Source of the DNA: Taxillus chinensis
Taxonomy: Eukaryota; Streptophyta; Magnoliopsida; Santalales; Loranthaceae
Reading direction: 5' to 3'
Length of the DNA stretch: 64,000 nucleotides
NCBI GenBank assembly: GCA_023512835.1
Contig: CM042085.1
Location: 8,850,062-8,914,061, forward strand
Shown: positions 12,513-24,092 of the stretch, piece by piece
Numbering within the stretch: position 1 is the stretch's first letter
How the letters are laid out: every line of letters starts with the position of its first letter
Position numbers and translations under genes: made by a program
The notes under the pieces: model-generated
The model's database searches: none
Told to the model about the DNA's origin: nothing
The model's input: the letters and a program-made list of their open reading frames with translations, nothing else

Positions 12513-14133
12513 CGTGTTGTCACTTTTGCTCCATGTGACACTTTCCCATTGTATGTTGTTAGTAAGCTTTACTACCAAATGACCTCAAAATCAAGATAAA
12601 CCAAGCCACCACCTTCGGATCTCCTTATTGCCAATGTTGTCGCCTATACTAGCCCCAAATCTAATGTTGTAGCTTCCTACTTCACTGGTGACCATCTTTG
12701 TTATGAATAGACCTCCAAAGTTATAAATCAAGTATTTATAAATATATTGGGTATAATGTATTATATATAATATTTGTTAATTAAATTATAAATATGTCAT
12801 TCATGAAATTGTTAATTAAATTATAAATATGTCATTCATGAAAATTAATGAGAATACATAGATAAATATACAATTAAATAAGTTAAACAAAAACTATTGA
12901 TATTTATCTTTAATTATGAATATCATAGTGAATAATTATATCTCATAGCAATTAATTATATCGATTTATGAAATATTATGGTAAGTATATCTATATAATA
13001 TTAAAATGTAATTTTTCCGAATGATTTGATTGATTAATAAGACTTGAATTAAATATAATAAATAATACTTAAATTGATTAATAAAATTAATATATTAAAT
13101 ATTCTTTATTGGTGCGTCCATTACATAGTTCCATTTGGTAATATTTTTGTATGAAATAATGGAATTATTTTAGGGAATTTCTAAATTAATAAATATAATG
13201 TGTGGTTATATGTTTATTTAAGAATTAAGTAAATATAGCACATAATTATTTATTTAATGAGACAAATAAATAAATATTTTTTAGTTCAAATAATCCTACT
13301 AATTTAAATAGTTAAAATTAAAGGAAGAATATATGTGAAATTATCACTTATTTGAATTAATAATATATTCTAATGTTAACTTAATGGTAATTTAGTAACA
13401 ATAATAATTATTCATTATTTGGAAACTTTGGCTTTATAAATAACCTAAGTTAACTCTTATAACACATAATAGTGTGCAAATAAAAAAAATCCATAATAAA
13501 AGAAACTTGATTGTCAATAAAAACTTTTAAAAAATTAAAAATCAAATTAAGATATTCAAATCCTTGTTACTTGTCAAGAATAAGAATAACATAAAAATCG
13601 ATGATATTAAATATATCGCACCGATATATATATATATATATATTGCTCATCTTTAATGAAAAAATAATGTTATATCATGAGTGTTGAGTGATGAAATAAC
13701 TTCCTCGAGAATGACTAAAACGACAACTATTCTTATAATCTTAAATCAAATAATTTGCCTTGACAGATTGGAGATGATAAGGTATCGTTGGACATTCGAA
13801 CCGACTTTGTAGATCGATCATGGATTCATGGAGTATCACATCTTTATGTCTTGTCTAAAAACTTGCATGTAGTAAATTTGGACAATAAGAAAATTTCCAA
13901 GATAAGTGTACATCCGAGGATCGAAGTGGCTACCTAAACGTTAGTTTGTTGTTTAAGCATAAATTACTCATCATGATGCTTTGATATACTTTCATGTCAT
14001 TGTAATTATGTATCGATTACATAATTAAGTAGTATGTAGCATTATTTTTATTTTATTTTAGTATAATTTGATTCATTTAATGATTTTATTTTATTTAAAT
14101 TGACAGTTTATATTGTATTAAATTATCATTTGG
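12513..14133. other. AT-rich intergenic DNA
   Basis: Very AT-rich with a short TA repeat near 13625. There is a 33-base direct repeat near 12777-12841 containing TTAATTAAATTATAAATATG. The segment about 13680-13930 is less AT-rich, but I recognise no coding family. Confidence 0.5.
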
Positions 14134-14803
14134 TAGGGCTTAATGCCCTGAGTCAGGATCCGTTGAGGATCGTGTTGAGTCGTTGAGTTCGTGGAGCTAG
14201 GGCTTAATGCCTTGAGTCGGATCCTATTGAGGATCGTGGACAACCTGTCCTGTGTGGGCAGGCTGGGTCTTGATGTTTATTTGCAGGCTGAGTCCTGATG
14301 ATTGTACACACTACACAGTGCACGAATACACAAGGCATATAGTATAGACTTATATGTTTGCATGATATGGAGTATTAGGGTCACCTACTGAGCTTGTCGC
14401 TCACCCCTACGTGTTATTTCCCCTTTCCAGGTGTGAACCGAGACTAGTGGAAGACTTTCTTTCAGGAGGACGTGCCCACTACTCTAATGTATGACACAAT
14501 ACTGTATTCTGTATTATTTTGTGTGATATCCCGGACAAGAGTCCATGGACAGTTGTATTTGCATATTGTTTGTGATATGACATCTGTATGATTGTTTGAC
14601 TTATTGTCTGCGTGATGATGTATGGGAAAGTACAGGATTACCCTTAATGTATGATTGTACTGTATAGGGTCGCATGATTAAGACAGCACCTGTGGTGTAA
14701 TCTCTATTGGTGCTAGTCACTACTTCCCTTAACCTTTCGGGTATGGGTAAGGGGAAGTCATATTCATAGTTCCGGGTACCCCTGGAATTCGGGGGCATGA
14801 TAG
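14134..14803 (+). mobile_element. truncated LTR of the family at 53263-55663
   Basis: The right end GGAATTCGGGGGCATGA, and inner blocks such as AGCTTGTCGCTCACCCCTAC and GAGACTA followed by AGGACTTTC-like text, match the 3' part of the solo LTR near 55 kb in the same order. The left part of the LTR is missing and no target duplication is seen, so this is a 5'-truncated fragment. Two tandem copies of an AGGGCTTAATGCC(C/T)TGAGT block lie near the left end. Confidence 0.8.
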
Positions 14804-15849
14804 AAATAATTTATATATGAACATTAACTAAATTCAAATTTAGTTTTAAAAATATTAATAAATTTATTTAAGACTAAATAATCTAATCAAATATTATTTG
14901 ATTGAATAATTATAATATTTCATGTCATATGTAACATATTAATCCATACTAATATACTATATAATTATATCACTTGTACTTTATATGCTTATATTTTTTA
15001 TATTAAAACATCACTTTTACTTTTCAATGTTATTTTATTAAAATATAAGTATATATACTTAATTGATATTCTTTTAAAAATAAAATATTTACTCATTATT
15101 ATTATCATTAATACTAATAGTAATGCTATTTTTATTATTATTATTGCTACTAATATTATTTATATGTTAGATTTGTAGTATATATACTAATTATGTAAAT
15201 ATATCAGACAATAATCATCTATGACAAATATAGTTATCAATAAATTTCCCGATTATTATACTTTAAATACTCAATAACTATTATATTACTTATGTTATAT
15301 ATATATATATATATATACACTTATAAATTATAATCAATAAATAATAATTTGAGTAATGAGTAGTGATAATCTAAATAATATAATTATCATTGATAAGTAA
15401 TGTGACTTAGTCTAAGAAACCGTATTTCTTTAACTTTTTTTTCCTAAATTTAATTAAACGATCAATAATATGAATGTTTTTGTATAAAATTAGTTATTAA
15501 GTGTAATTATATATATATATATATACTATTATAATTATAACAAATGTTGTTAGTTAATTAAACATTACCATTATTTTTAACTAATGCTATATACTTTATA
15601 ATTATTTTTATTTTTAAAATAAAACATACACTCTTTATCAACATTATGATTATGATTATCGTTAAAAATTATAATATTTATATGTTATATAATAAGTATA
15701 TATATTATTTATATATATTCCTATTTTCTTTTTATATTATTTGTTTTAACATAATAAATGGGGCACGCGACGAGTGCCTTGTAATGCCCAAAGGATACTT
15801 AGATAAGAGTTGAGAACAATGCGATCACACATGCGCGCAGCATGTACAA

Positions 15850-15850
<1 letters not shown>
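14804..15850. other. AT-rich intergenic DNA with TA microsatellites
   Basis: Almost entirely A and T, with TA runs near 15299 and 15510. No genes are recognised. Confidence 0.6.

Positions 15851-15913
<63 letters not shown>
15851..15913. repeat. (CA)n followed by (TA)n microsatellite
   Basis: About twenty CA units are followed by about ten TA units. The tract runs directly into the left end of the TRIM element. The TA part resumes on the far side of that element, so the element inserted inside the repeat. Confidence 0.95.
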
Positions 15914-16508
15914 TGTTGAGATGTTTGTTCCACATCGCTCAAGGACAAGAAAGTTAAGGCATATATAAGAAGAAAGAAAACTTTAAATGTCACAACGCGT
16001 TTTAAAGTCATGCGGATCGATGTGGCGAGCCCAAAGCGGATAGTATCATGATACTTAATCGGGTATTTACCTATGCCCGATTCTAACAAATTGATATCAG
16101 AGCCTGGTTGTCCCGTTGTTATCCTCGTTAAGTATTCTATGATATCGAAAGTCTTCTCGGTGTGGTGTGATCGAGCGGCGTGTCCTGTTGATGCGGCGGT
16201 ATCCGGGTTATGATGTCACTTTAATATCGAATTGGTTTGATCTCTACAAGGCGTGGATTGAGGGGAAGTTAAAAAGAAATCCCCGGGCCGTAGGTGTGTC
16301 TCCAACCTATGGTATACGGTCGATGTGTGACAAAGGGAGAGATTGTTGGAATGTTTGTCCCACATCGCTCAGCCAAAAAGTTAAGGCATATATAAAAAGA
16401 AAGAAAACTTTAAATGTCACGACGCGTTTTAAAGTCGTACAGTCAAGTGGCGAGCAAAGCGAAGCGAGATCATAACCCTTAATCGGGCATTTACCTATGC
16501 CCAATTCT

Positions 16509-16512
<4 letters not shown>
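15914..16512 (+). mobile_element. TRIM retrotransposon (599 bases)
   Basis: Two direct terminal repeats, 15914-16088 and 16344-16512, both begin TGTTG and end TTCTAACA and share the block TTTAAATGTCAC. The left repeat is followed at 16091 by TTGATATCAGAGCC, a near match to the initiator-Met tRNA primer binding site. The right repeat is preceded by a polypurine tract AAAGGGAGAGA. TATAT flanks both sides as a target duplication, although it cannot be distinguished from the surrounding TA repeat. The 255-base interior has no coding capacity. It depends on enzymes from an autonomous partner. Confidence 0.93.

Positions 16513-16557
<45 letters not shown>
16513..16557. repeat. (TA)n microsatellite, continuation
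   Basis: An uninterrupted TA run on the right of the TRIM, matching the TA run on its left. It is the other half of the split microsatellite. Confidence 0.9.
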
Positions 16558-16560
<3 letters not shown>

Positions 16561-18608
16561 TGAGCACAATGTGATTGAAGTGCAATTTGAGGCAGGTGCA
16601 ACTAATTATCTTATTTGTCAATACTTAATCTTGTGAGCACTGTCATGGTGTATGAATTATATATTCAGCCAAATCAAATATCCTCGTATAGCTTTCCCGC
16701 ATTTTCATTTACCCATTAATGTGAAATAACGAAATCTATTTACCACATCTGACTACGTGGACCAGAGCTGTAAGATTTAATAGTCGCCCTTGTTAAAATT
16801 GCTACTAGATATAAGTACAGATCAACTTAATTTACCTTTCAGAAGTTAACACATTACGTTAACGCACATGTACCGTCCAGACCATGTAGCCGCCGGCCAC
16901 ATTAATGTATCAGCATACAGTCCATGGGATGAAAAATCATCGGCAACAAAAAGATGTACCAGCCTCTAGAGAAATCTTAAAATCAGTATGACGAATGTGT
17001 TGTCGCATAAGATCATCTTTTCTTAAGGATTTAAAAATAAAACTCAAACCTCTCCCAAAAAGGTTACAGGGAAATTTATCCCTCTAACCCAAAAAAAAAG
17101 GTTACAGGGAAATTTATCAATAAAACACGTTGTATCTCTCACCATTAAAAAAATATATTCCTCAAAAAGTAACATTTCAGAGAGATATCCTTTGACTGTC
17201 GAGTTGTGCTAGTTAATTTCATTATTAAGTAATTTTTAATTTTTAAAATTTAATTTATGTAAAAATTAACCGAGATCAACGTAAAATTTTTACATAATAC
17301 ATATTATATAAACATTCAATTTAACAGTTTATTTATAAAATAAATATTAACTTAGAAATTATCCAAATTTTCATAAGCTGAACCTGGGTATCCCATTTCA
17401 TGTGGATTAACAACTGCAAGTTTCACTTAGAACAATTATTCCCACCCATCAGAACCTAATCCCCGAAAGGAAAGGAACATAGGAGATTGAAAATGATATG
17501 CAGCATCGTCCTCGAGAAATCCCAAGCCCAAACATTTACATCCTCAATGATCAAGCTTGTAAATGTCACAGTACTAACAAAATGTTTAATAAAGACCTGG
17601 TTGAATTAGAGTTTATTTCACACACACAACCTGGACACTGCTTCTGACATTGATTCGCACTTCACAATCAACGTTTCAATCCCAAGTCCGACTCGCCAAA
17701 CTAGCCGCTGATTATCCAGTGCCCTATAAAATTTCCAATCCTACTAGGCAGCACGCACACGGCACAATCATTTGTCTAAACTAGTCGCCCGGCGTTCATG
17801 CATAGAACTCCATTCAATGCAAATGAAGAGAACAGAAGTCCATTTTCATTGTATTTACTTTTCCTTTCAGTAAGTTCACAAATCCCATAATATTTAATAC
17901 GGCGACATTATCTAAGTAAGCAGAAGACATTTGCTTATTAAACCCTATAATTTTTTTCTCAAAATGGATTGCAGGAAGGGTGTAAACATTGCAGAAAGTA
18001 ACAGAAGACAGTGAAAGTAAAGGATAAATGTCCAAACAAGTTCACAGATCACAACTTACGTACTGAACAAGTCCACAGATAAAAACTTACTACATAAAGG
18101 CTTGAACATGATATTGACTCAAGCTCTTGCAGTTAGCAAAGCAAGTGCCACATCCACAGCAAATCGTCATAACAAGTTACAACTTACCCACAAACATGAT
18201 TAAAAAACAAGTTTTTGTTCTTCTTACCATATCAAATCCCTTAATCACCAGCGATGTATATCGACATTTGAAACAAGCACCAAGGTAATCAGACGAGAGA
18301 TTTACCAGGAAAAGACAACGTCTTGGATCATCAAATCGAACCATCCTAGCTTCCCCTTTCAGAACTAACTAGGAAGCCCACATCTCACATTCACCAATTC
18401 ATCGTATCGAAATGAAAAGCAGAGGTAAAACCGAAATACGATTTCTATTCCAGAATCAAACACGGGTATCTTACAAAGAACAAGCCTAATCCAAACTGAA
18501 ATGCAATAAGAAAACTACAGAGACATAGTCGACATAAACGAAGGGGGCGAATAAACCCTAGGCTAATTATCGTACAAGGAAAACGAAGACCCAACGAAGC
18601 GGCCTAGC
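16558..18608. other. intergenic DNA and H2B 3' region
   Basis: No recognisable genes. A short direct duplication, AAGGTTACAGGGAAATTTATC, lies near 17070 and 17099. The last few hundred bases are probably the 3' UTR and downstream region of the H2B gene. Confidence 0.5.
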
Positions 18609-19055
18609 CTAGGAACTGGTAAACTTCGTGACGGCCTTCGTTCCCTCGGAGACGGCGTGCTTGGCGAGCTCGCCGGGAAGTACGAGGCGGACGGCGGTCT
18701 GGATCTCGCGGCTGGTGATGGTGGGCTTCTTGTTGTAGCGGGCAAGGCGGGAAGCCTCCCCAGCAAGCTTCTCAAAGATGTCGTTGATGAAGCTGTTCAT
18801 GATGCCCATGGCCTTGCTGGAGATGCCGATGTCCGGGTGGACCTGCTTCAGGACCTTGAAGATGTAGATCTTGTACGTCTCCACGCTCTTCTTCGCCCGC
18901 TTTTTCTTCTTCTCCCCCGAGGCCGCGTCCTTCGACAGCCGCTTCCCCACCCCCTTCCCGGCTTTCTTCTCCGCCGGAGCTTTCTCCGCCACTGCCGGAG
19001 CCTTCTCGGCGGCGGGCTTCTTCTCCGCCAGCTTCTTCTCAGCCTTCGGCGCCAT
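18609..19055 (-). CDS. histone H2B, intact
   Basis: Core histone that pairs with H2A in the nucleosome. A single intron-less frame of 148 residues has a Lys/Ala/Pro-rich N-terminal tail ([14 protein letters not shown]..., including [12 protein letters not shown]). The histone fold follows from [14 protein letters not shown] through [17 protein letters not shown] to the C-terminal [11 protein letters not shown], with the family's expected order and length. The ATG at 19053-19055 is the only sensible start, and no in-frame extension has coding character. The promoter to the right carries a TATA-like box and Type I histone elements. The coding region is GC-rich compared with its surroundings, as is usual for plant histone genes. 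A close paralogue lies at 34919-35390. Confidence 0.97.
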   Translation of the reverse strand: MAPKAEKKLAEKKPAAEKAPAVAEKAPAEKKAGKGVGKRLSKDAASGEKKKKRAKKSVETYKIYIFKVLKQVHPDIGISSKAMGIMNSFINDIFEKLAGEASRLARYNKKPTITSREIQTAVRLVLPGELAKHAVSEGTKAVTKFTSS

Positions 19056-19158
19056 CGAACTTCACAAAAACACACGCGCTCACGGAAGTCAGAAGGGGAG
19101 AGAGAGAGAGAGAGAGAGGGAGGACTTAGTGTGATATGAGTATTGGATTCGGAACCTT

Positions 19159-19167
19159 TACTTATAG
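19159..19167 (-). promoter_or_regulatory. TATA-like box of the H2B gene
   Basis: Reads CTATAAGTA on the - strand, about 105 bases upstream of the H2B start codon. A GA-repeat 5' leader (19099-19121) lies between them. Confidence 0.6.
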
Positions 19168-19208
19168 GTTGAAGCAGGCGTTTTTAGTGGATGATGGGCT
19201 CTTTGGGA

Positions 19209-19417
19209 CGGATCGATGACATGGCGACATATAACCCGTCTATTTGTTTCCCCCGGAGGACCGACGCTCAAGATGAGCTATTCCAACTGAAGCGAAAACA
19301 AAAAACAAAAATAAATGCGTCATTTAGACGAGTCGGTGGCGTGGCATTAAAGAGGCCGTCTATTCTCCTTCCCGGTCGACGGTAGGAAGTGTGCTTTTGC
19401 TTGGATCGATGACGTGG
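19209..19417. promoter_or_regulatory. histone promoter modules upstream of H2B
   Basis: There are three copies of a composite module. 19209-19266 reads CGGATCGATGACATGG, then CCGTCTATT, then CCGACG. 19329-19382 is a more diverged copy with CGTGG, CCGTCTATT and GACGG. 19403-19417 is GGATCGATGACGTGG alone. On the - strand the first block reads CCACGTCATCGATCC, which matches the plant histone Type I element (CCACGTCANCGATCCGCG, a hexamer plus a reversed octamer) known to drive S-phase expression. Confidence 0.85.
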
Positions 19418-20650
19418 GTGGATGCTCAATGGATCGTAGCGAACAAAAATTGTCTCACCGTAGTATTGACATCAATACTATTGGTTGACATTTTATTAAA
19501 TTTATTGGTATGCATATTTTTTTTAATGATTTATTATGATAGTTTCTAAACATTTTTTTTGACAATTGCAATAATGATTATTAATCGTGTCATTGACTAT
19601 CAAATCTCTTTGATGATATTATCGGCGTTTCTACATCATTCATTTCACTTTTAATATTTGTTATAATATTTTTTTGTGTGTTATGTTCATGTGCATCAAC
19701 TCTATTTGGATAAGCTTGATTCCCATGCTCGTGTGTTTTCGGATTATAATTTTCAAAATAACTAAAATTGTTTTCATATTTATATGAGTAAATATTATAT
19801 GTTTATAAATGTTCAATTTTGTGAACAGGTATCCTGTTTTATGGTAATATCTCTTTCATGAAAGTTTTGTAATAACAAAGGAAAACAACTATAAATAAAT
19901 AAAAATAAAGTATGAATTTCATGTGAGAATGATGATTTTACTATTATATGTAATGGGGGAGTCCTTCACTCATAGTTTAAGTAAGGGGAGTCTTTAGCTT
20001 CTTATAATTTTAATCCTGTAGTAGTTGAACCAAGTCAAAATGAGATGCCATCTTTGACGTTTGACAAATATTATGCAACATGACATGTTACTCTAGAATT
20101 TGATCATTACACTACACACCATCGGAATATTATTACAGGATTGATCATATGACACAAATCTCTAATGAGGTTCCTAGTTAGTCACATATAGTTTAAAAAT
20201 CAAATTATATCCTATCACTTGACTTTACGGGTATAAATAACCTTGTAGACCAAATGTATTATCTTCGTGATTGTAAGTAACTTGACTTTATTTCCCATTA
20301 GTGTCCGTTTAAATCTCACTATGACTCTTCATTGCGCTTGTTTTATGTGTTTAATCCAATTAATTTTTAGGAAAACCACTGAAGATTCCACATGGAAGTC
20401 TACTATAGTAGGAAAAATGATAATCATTTTGAAGAATTCCACATCGGAATTTGTTAAGTTAATTTGAGATAAAAACATAATGGGGTGCAATGGGTATTTG
20501 CAATGGAATATAAGCCAAATGGAACGGTTGAAAGCTACAATACCAAATTAGGTACTAGTGGTTACACTCAAACGTATGAGATTAACTACAAAAAAACTTT
20601 TGTTCATGTGTATAAGATGAGTACTAGTAGAGTTATTATTGTCATCTTGA
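19418..20650. other. AT-rich intergenic DNA
   Basis: No gene is recognised. The stretch 20480-20650 is less AT-rich but has no family match. Confidence 0.5.
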
Positions 20651-20735
20651 ACAACCCATGAGTGGGTGTTAGTCCCACATTGCTTAGTGAGGGGAACAAA
20701 GTATGTCTTATAAGAGGGGACGGATACCTCACCAT
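20651..20735 (+). repeat. inverted LTR fragment facing the second TRIM
   Basis: This block, containing CCCATGAGTGGGTGTTAGTC, is the reverse complement of the end of each LTR at 20969 and 21257. It is a head-to-head partial LTR copy and forms a long inverted repeat with the neighbouring element. Confidence 0.85.
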
Positions 20736-20753
20736 CAATAATCCGATTAACCA

Positions 20754-21257
20754 CCGAGATAGCCCAGCCATACCCGTCACAAGAATTTTGACCGCTTTGG
20801 CCAACCTGTCTTGGGCCTCACCCTCATGGCTCGCTTCCGCACGGTTTTGTCTTTGGGCCTCGGCCAAAACGCGTCCCTGTGAGGTGAGGTATCCCTCCCC
20901 TCCTATAAGGCGGACTTTGTTCCCCTCACCAAGCAATGTGAGACTAACACCCACTCATGGGTTGTTACAATCCACCCCCTTAGGAGGCCCACGTCCCCGT
21001 AGGACCATGGCACACCGCTCCGGGTCCTGGCTCGATACCACCGAGATAGCCCGGCCCATACCCGTCACAAGAATTTTGTCCACTTTGGCCAACCGGTCTT
21101 GGGCCTCGCCCTCATGGCTTGCTCCGCACGGTTTTGTCTTTGGGCCTCGCCCAAAACGCGTCCCCTGTGAGGTGAGGTATCCGTCCCCTCCTATAAGGCG
21201 AACTTTGTTCCCCTCGCCAAGCAATGTGGGACTAACACCCACTCATGTGTTGTTACG
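20754..21257 (-). mobile_element. second TRIM-like element
   Basis: Read on the - strand, two direct repeats of about 216 bases (21257-21041 and 20969-20754) begin TGTAACAACCCATGAG (the outer copy is slightly changed). Next to the first repeat is TGGTATCGAGCC (21029-21040), a primer binding site like that of initiator-Met tRNA with one base missing. Before the second repeat is the polypurine tract AAGGGGGTGGAT (about 20970-20981). The interior is only about 71 bases and non-coding. The open frames on both strands here are LTR shadows. Confidence 0.85.
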
Positions 21258-24092
21258 ATCACGCCCTAAATTCCAGAGAACCCTGAACTAGGAACATGAC
21301 TTCCCTTGCCCGCACCCGAAAGGTCAAAGGGTTGGTGACTAAGCACTAATAGAGACTACACCGCGGGTCTTGTCTCAATCATGCAACCTTATACGATCAT
21401 ACATCAAGAGTAATCCTGTACTTTCCCACATATCATCATGCATACAATGAGTTAAACAATCATACGGACATCATATCCCAAATAGTATGCAAATACAATC
21501 GTCCACGGACCCATATCCTGGATACAACACATAATACAAGACTCATACATCGTAGTAGTGGCACGTCCTCCTGGAAGAAAGTTTTCCACTAGTCTCGGGT
21601 CACACATGAAAAAGGGAAATAACAAGTAGGAGTGAGCAACAAGCTCGGTAGGTGACCCCTATACTCCACATCATGCAAACATACAAGTCTATGCTACATG
21701 CTCTATGTACTCGTGCACTGTGTAGTGTGCACAATCATCAGACTCAGCATGAAACAAACATCAGGACCCGGTCTGCCCACACAGACAGCTTGTCCACGAT
21801 CCTCCACGGGATCCCGCTCGGGCACTCACCCCTAGCTCCACGAGCTCAACGGCTCAACACGATCCTCAACAGGATCCCGGCTCAGGGCACTCGGCCTACT
21901 ACCACAGCGTTATATGCCCCGACACGGTGCCACACAGATTGCCATCGGCGCATATGCTTGCCATGGCCACGGCCGCAATATGCCCGGCCACAAGGCCACA
22001 CAAGGCCCGCCATCAACGCATATACCGCCCCCGTTAACCACATAAGCATCATCTCGTGCTTCACGGTGAGAACCCAACAAGTCATGGAACCCAAGTCCCA
22101 AATCCACCAACCAACATACAACACCAAATAAGGTCTTAAGGTGTACAATACTCCCTTTAGAATCGGAACCAGCCTTCACAAATCGATCCTCATTCTTTGG
22201 CTAAGGAATGAGATACCCATAGTAGCTATTTTATTGCAATAAAAAGTAATGGCATTGGGTCTCCATATCATAACTGTTATAATCTGATTTTTTTGAGGAT
22301 TTTTCCGAGATGTCTAACCCCACTTTCCAAAAAGTCACCACTACGAACTTTTGGGTTTTTCCGAGATTTTACACTAAATCCTAATTTTCACATTTTGAAA
22401 TAGTGAGAATTAATTTTTCTAGTATTTTTCTCCTGAATTCAAATGGGGGAGAGTATTTCGTTATTTACATTGTAACTTAAGTATAATACTTAAATGTGGA
22501 GAGACATAATGGTTACAATGTAAATGGTCTAGTTCGATCTCACTGAACCGCACTGTCTAATCGTCGAAATCGCTTCGCTCGAGACACCTTGCTCGACGCT
22601 CTCGCGATGTCGCTCGACGCTTTAGGCTCAAGCATCATGCTCGAGGCTCCTGGCTTGACGCTCGCCGTGGCTACCTTCGGCTCGACGCTCCTCGCCGAGG
22701 CCTCCGCTCAAGACCGCTCGAAGCTAGCCTCGAGCAGCTTCTCTAGTCGCGAATTTCCGATTGCGTTCTTCCCCAATTCATCCCAAAACCCAATTATACT
22801 TGTTAAATCTCTATTTTTAAGCAACAATTCATCCCTATTAAGAGTTTCTAACATCATCTAGCCATATTAGGCTACCAAACAATCTAAATCATCTAGGTTT
22901 TATTCTCAATTTCCATTTTCCCCAATTTCTATTGTTCATCACGAATTTGCATGATTTCATCAAATTCTTACATGTTAATCCAATAAAACAAAGAAAAAGG
23001 GTGAAGAATCAACAAAACACCTACATGGAATGATTCTTGATGCTTGAACGAACTCAAAACGCCCCCAAATCAAAGGCTCCAAGCTTCCTTCTTTCTTTCT
23101 CTCGCTAAGCTCTCCAACGTAGACACAAAAATGCTGAAACGTAATGTGGAAGCTAGGGGTGTAACTCTAAACCGCCAAATCGCCGAAACCGATCCAAACC
23201 AATCCTCCGAAACCATAAATTTATCAAACCGTTGAAACCGAATAAAAATCGGTTTGGTTTGGTTTGAAACCGAATAATATATCGGTTTGGTTTGGTTTGA
23301 GATTTCAAAACCGCGTTAAAACCAAACCGAACCGAATAATATTATTATTTACTGATTTTATATTTTTATTTTATGTTTTGGATTTATTTATTTAAGATTA
23401 TTTGTTAATACTTGATATGTTATATTTATAAATTATATTATCAAATTTTGAGACTTATAAATATAAATTTAATATGTATTAATATTGATATGTTTACACA
23501 CTATTTATTTTTTTTTATTTTACATCATTTTAATTTTAAGAATTTAAAATTTTATGAACTAAACCGATCCAAATTGATAATAATTCAAACCGCGGTTTAA
23601 ACCGAACCAAACCAAACCGAATAAATTCGGTTTAGTTTGGTTTGTTCAAGAATAGGTTTGGTTTGATTTTGTCCAAACCGAAACATAACAAATTGGTTTG
23701 AAAATTGGCTTAAACCAATCCAAACCGAACCGATTTCACCCCTAGTGGAAGCTCTCCCCCCTATTTATATTTTTGTATTTTCTTTTATTAATAAATTCCA
23801 AAAATATTAATTGACCTCCTGAGGTCACGAACTCCAAATTGAGCCCAAGTATACCAAACGCTCGAAATAACGAGCACATCACTATCCAGATATTTCCCAA
23901 CCCAATCGACCACTCAAATGCAAGGTCAACCAATAAAACCCTGAAAAGTCAACAATCGGGCCACTGGGCCCCGACCCGAAATTGGGCCCAATTACGCTTA
24001 AAATGCTTACATCGACGACTACACTACGGTCTAGATAGTTGCATGCCCATAAAATGGCTATCTCTCGCACTACCCAAATACTAGTCTTTACA
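21258..24092 (-). mobile_element. long LTR copy, inverted, same family as 53263-55663
   Basis: On the - strand this begins TGTAAAGACTAGTATTTGGG and ends in a version of the GGAATTC..CATGA terminus. Inner blocks match the solo LTR at 53-55 kb throughout, including AGCTTGTTGCTCACTCCTAC and TAAATAACGAAAT-like text. Without the nested MITE the length is about 2.24 kb, against 2.40 kb in the other copy. Its 3' terminus is mutated and abuts the second TRIM, so I could not verify a target duplication. It is probably an old solo LTR. Confidence 0.85.
23154..23744. mobile_element. hAT-type MITE nested in the long LTR (591 bases)
   Basis: The inverted ends are TAGGGGTG and CACCCCTA, and the interior is rich in GGTTTGGTTTGG and CCAAACC repeats that are themselves inverted between the two halves. 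A perfect 8-base target duplication, GTGGAAGC, occupies 23146-23153 and 23745-23752. This is a non-autonomous hAT relative. Its insertion in the LTR shows that it is the younger of the two. Confidence 0.93.

Noticed and set aside
18657..19139. 160-codon open frame opposite the H2B gene (and a similar one opposite the second H2B)
   Set aside because: It is an antisense shadow of the GC-rich histone gene, with low-complexity Leu/Arg/Asp content and no family.
20662..21291. 209-codon open frame on the + strand
   Set aside because: It spans two LTRs of the second TRIM and reads the LTR sequence antisense. Its repeated segments (GVSPTLL, VRYPSPPIRRTLFPSPSNV) reflect the direct repeats, not protein repeats.
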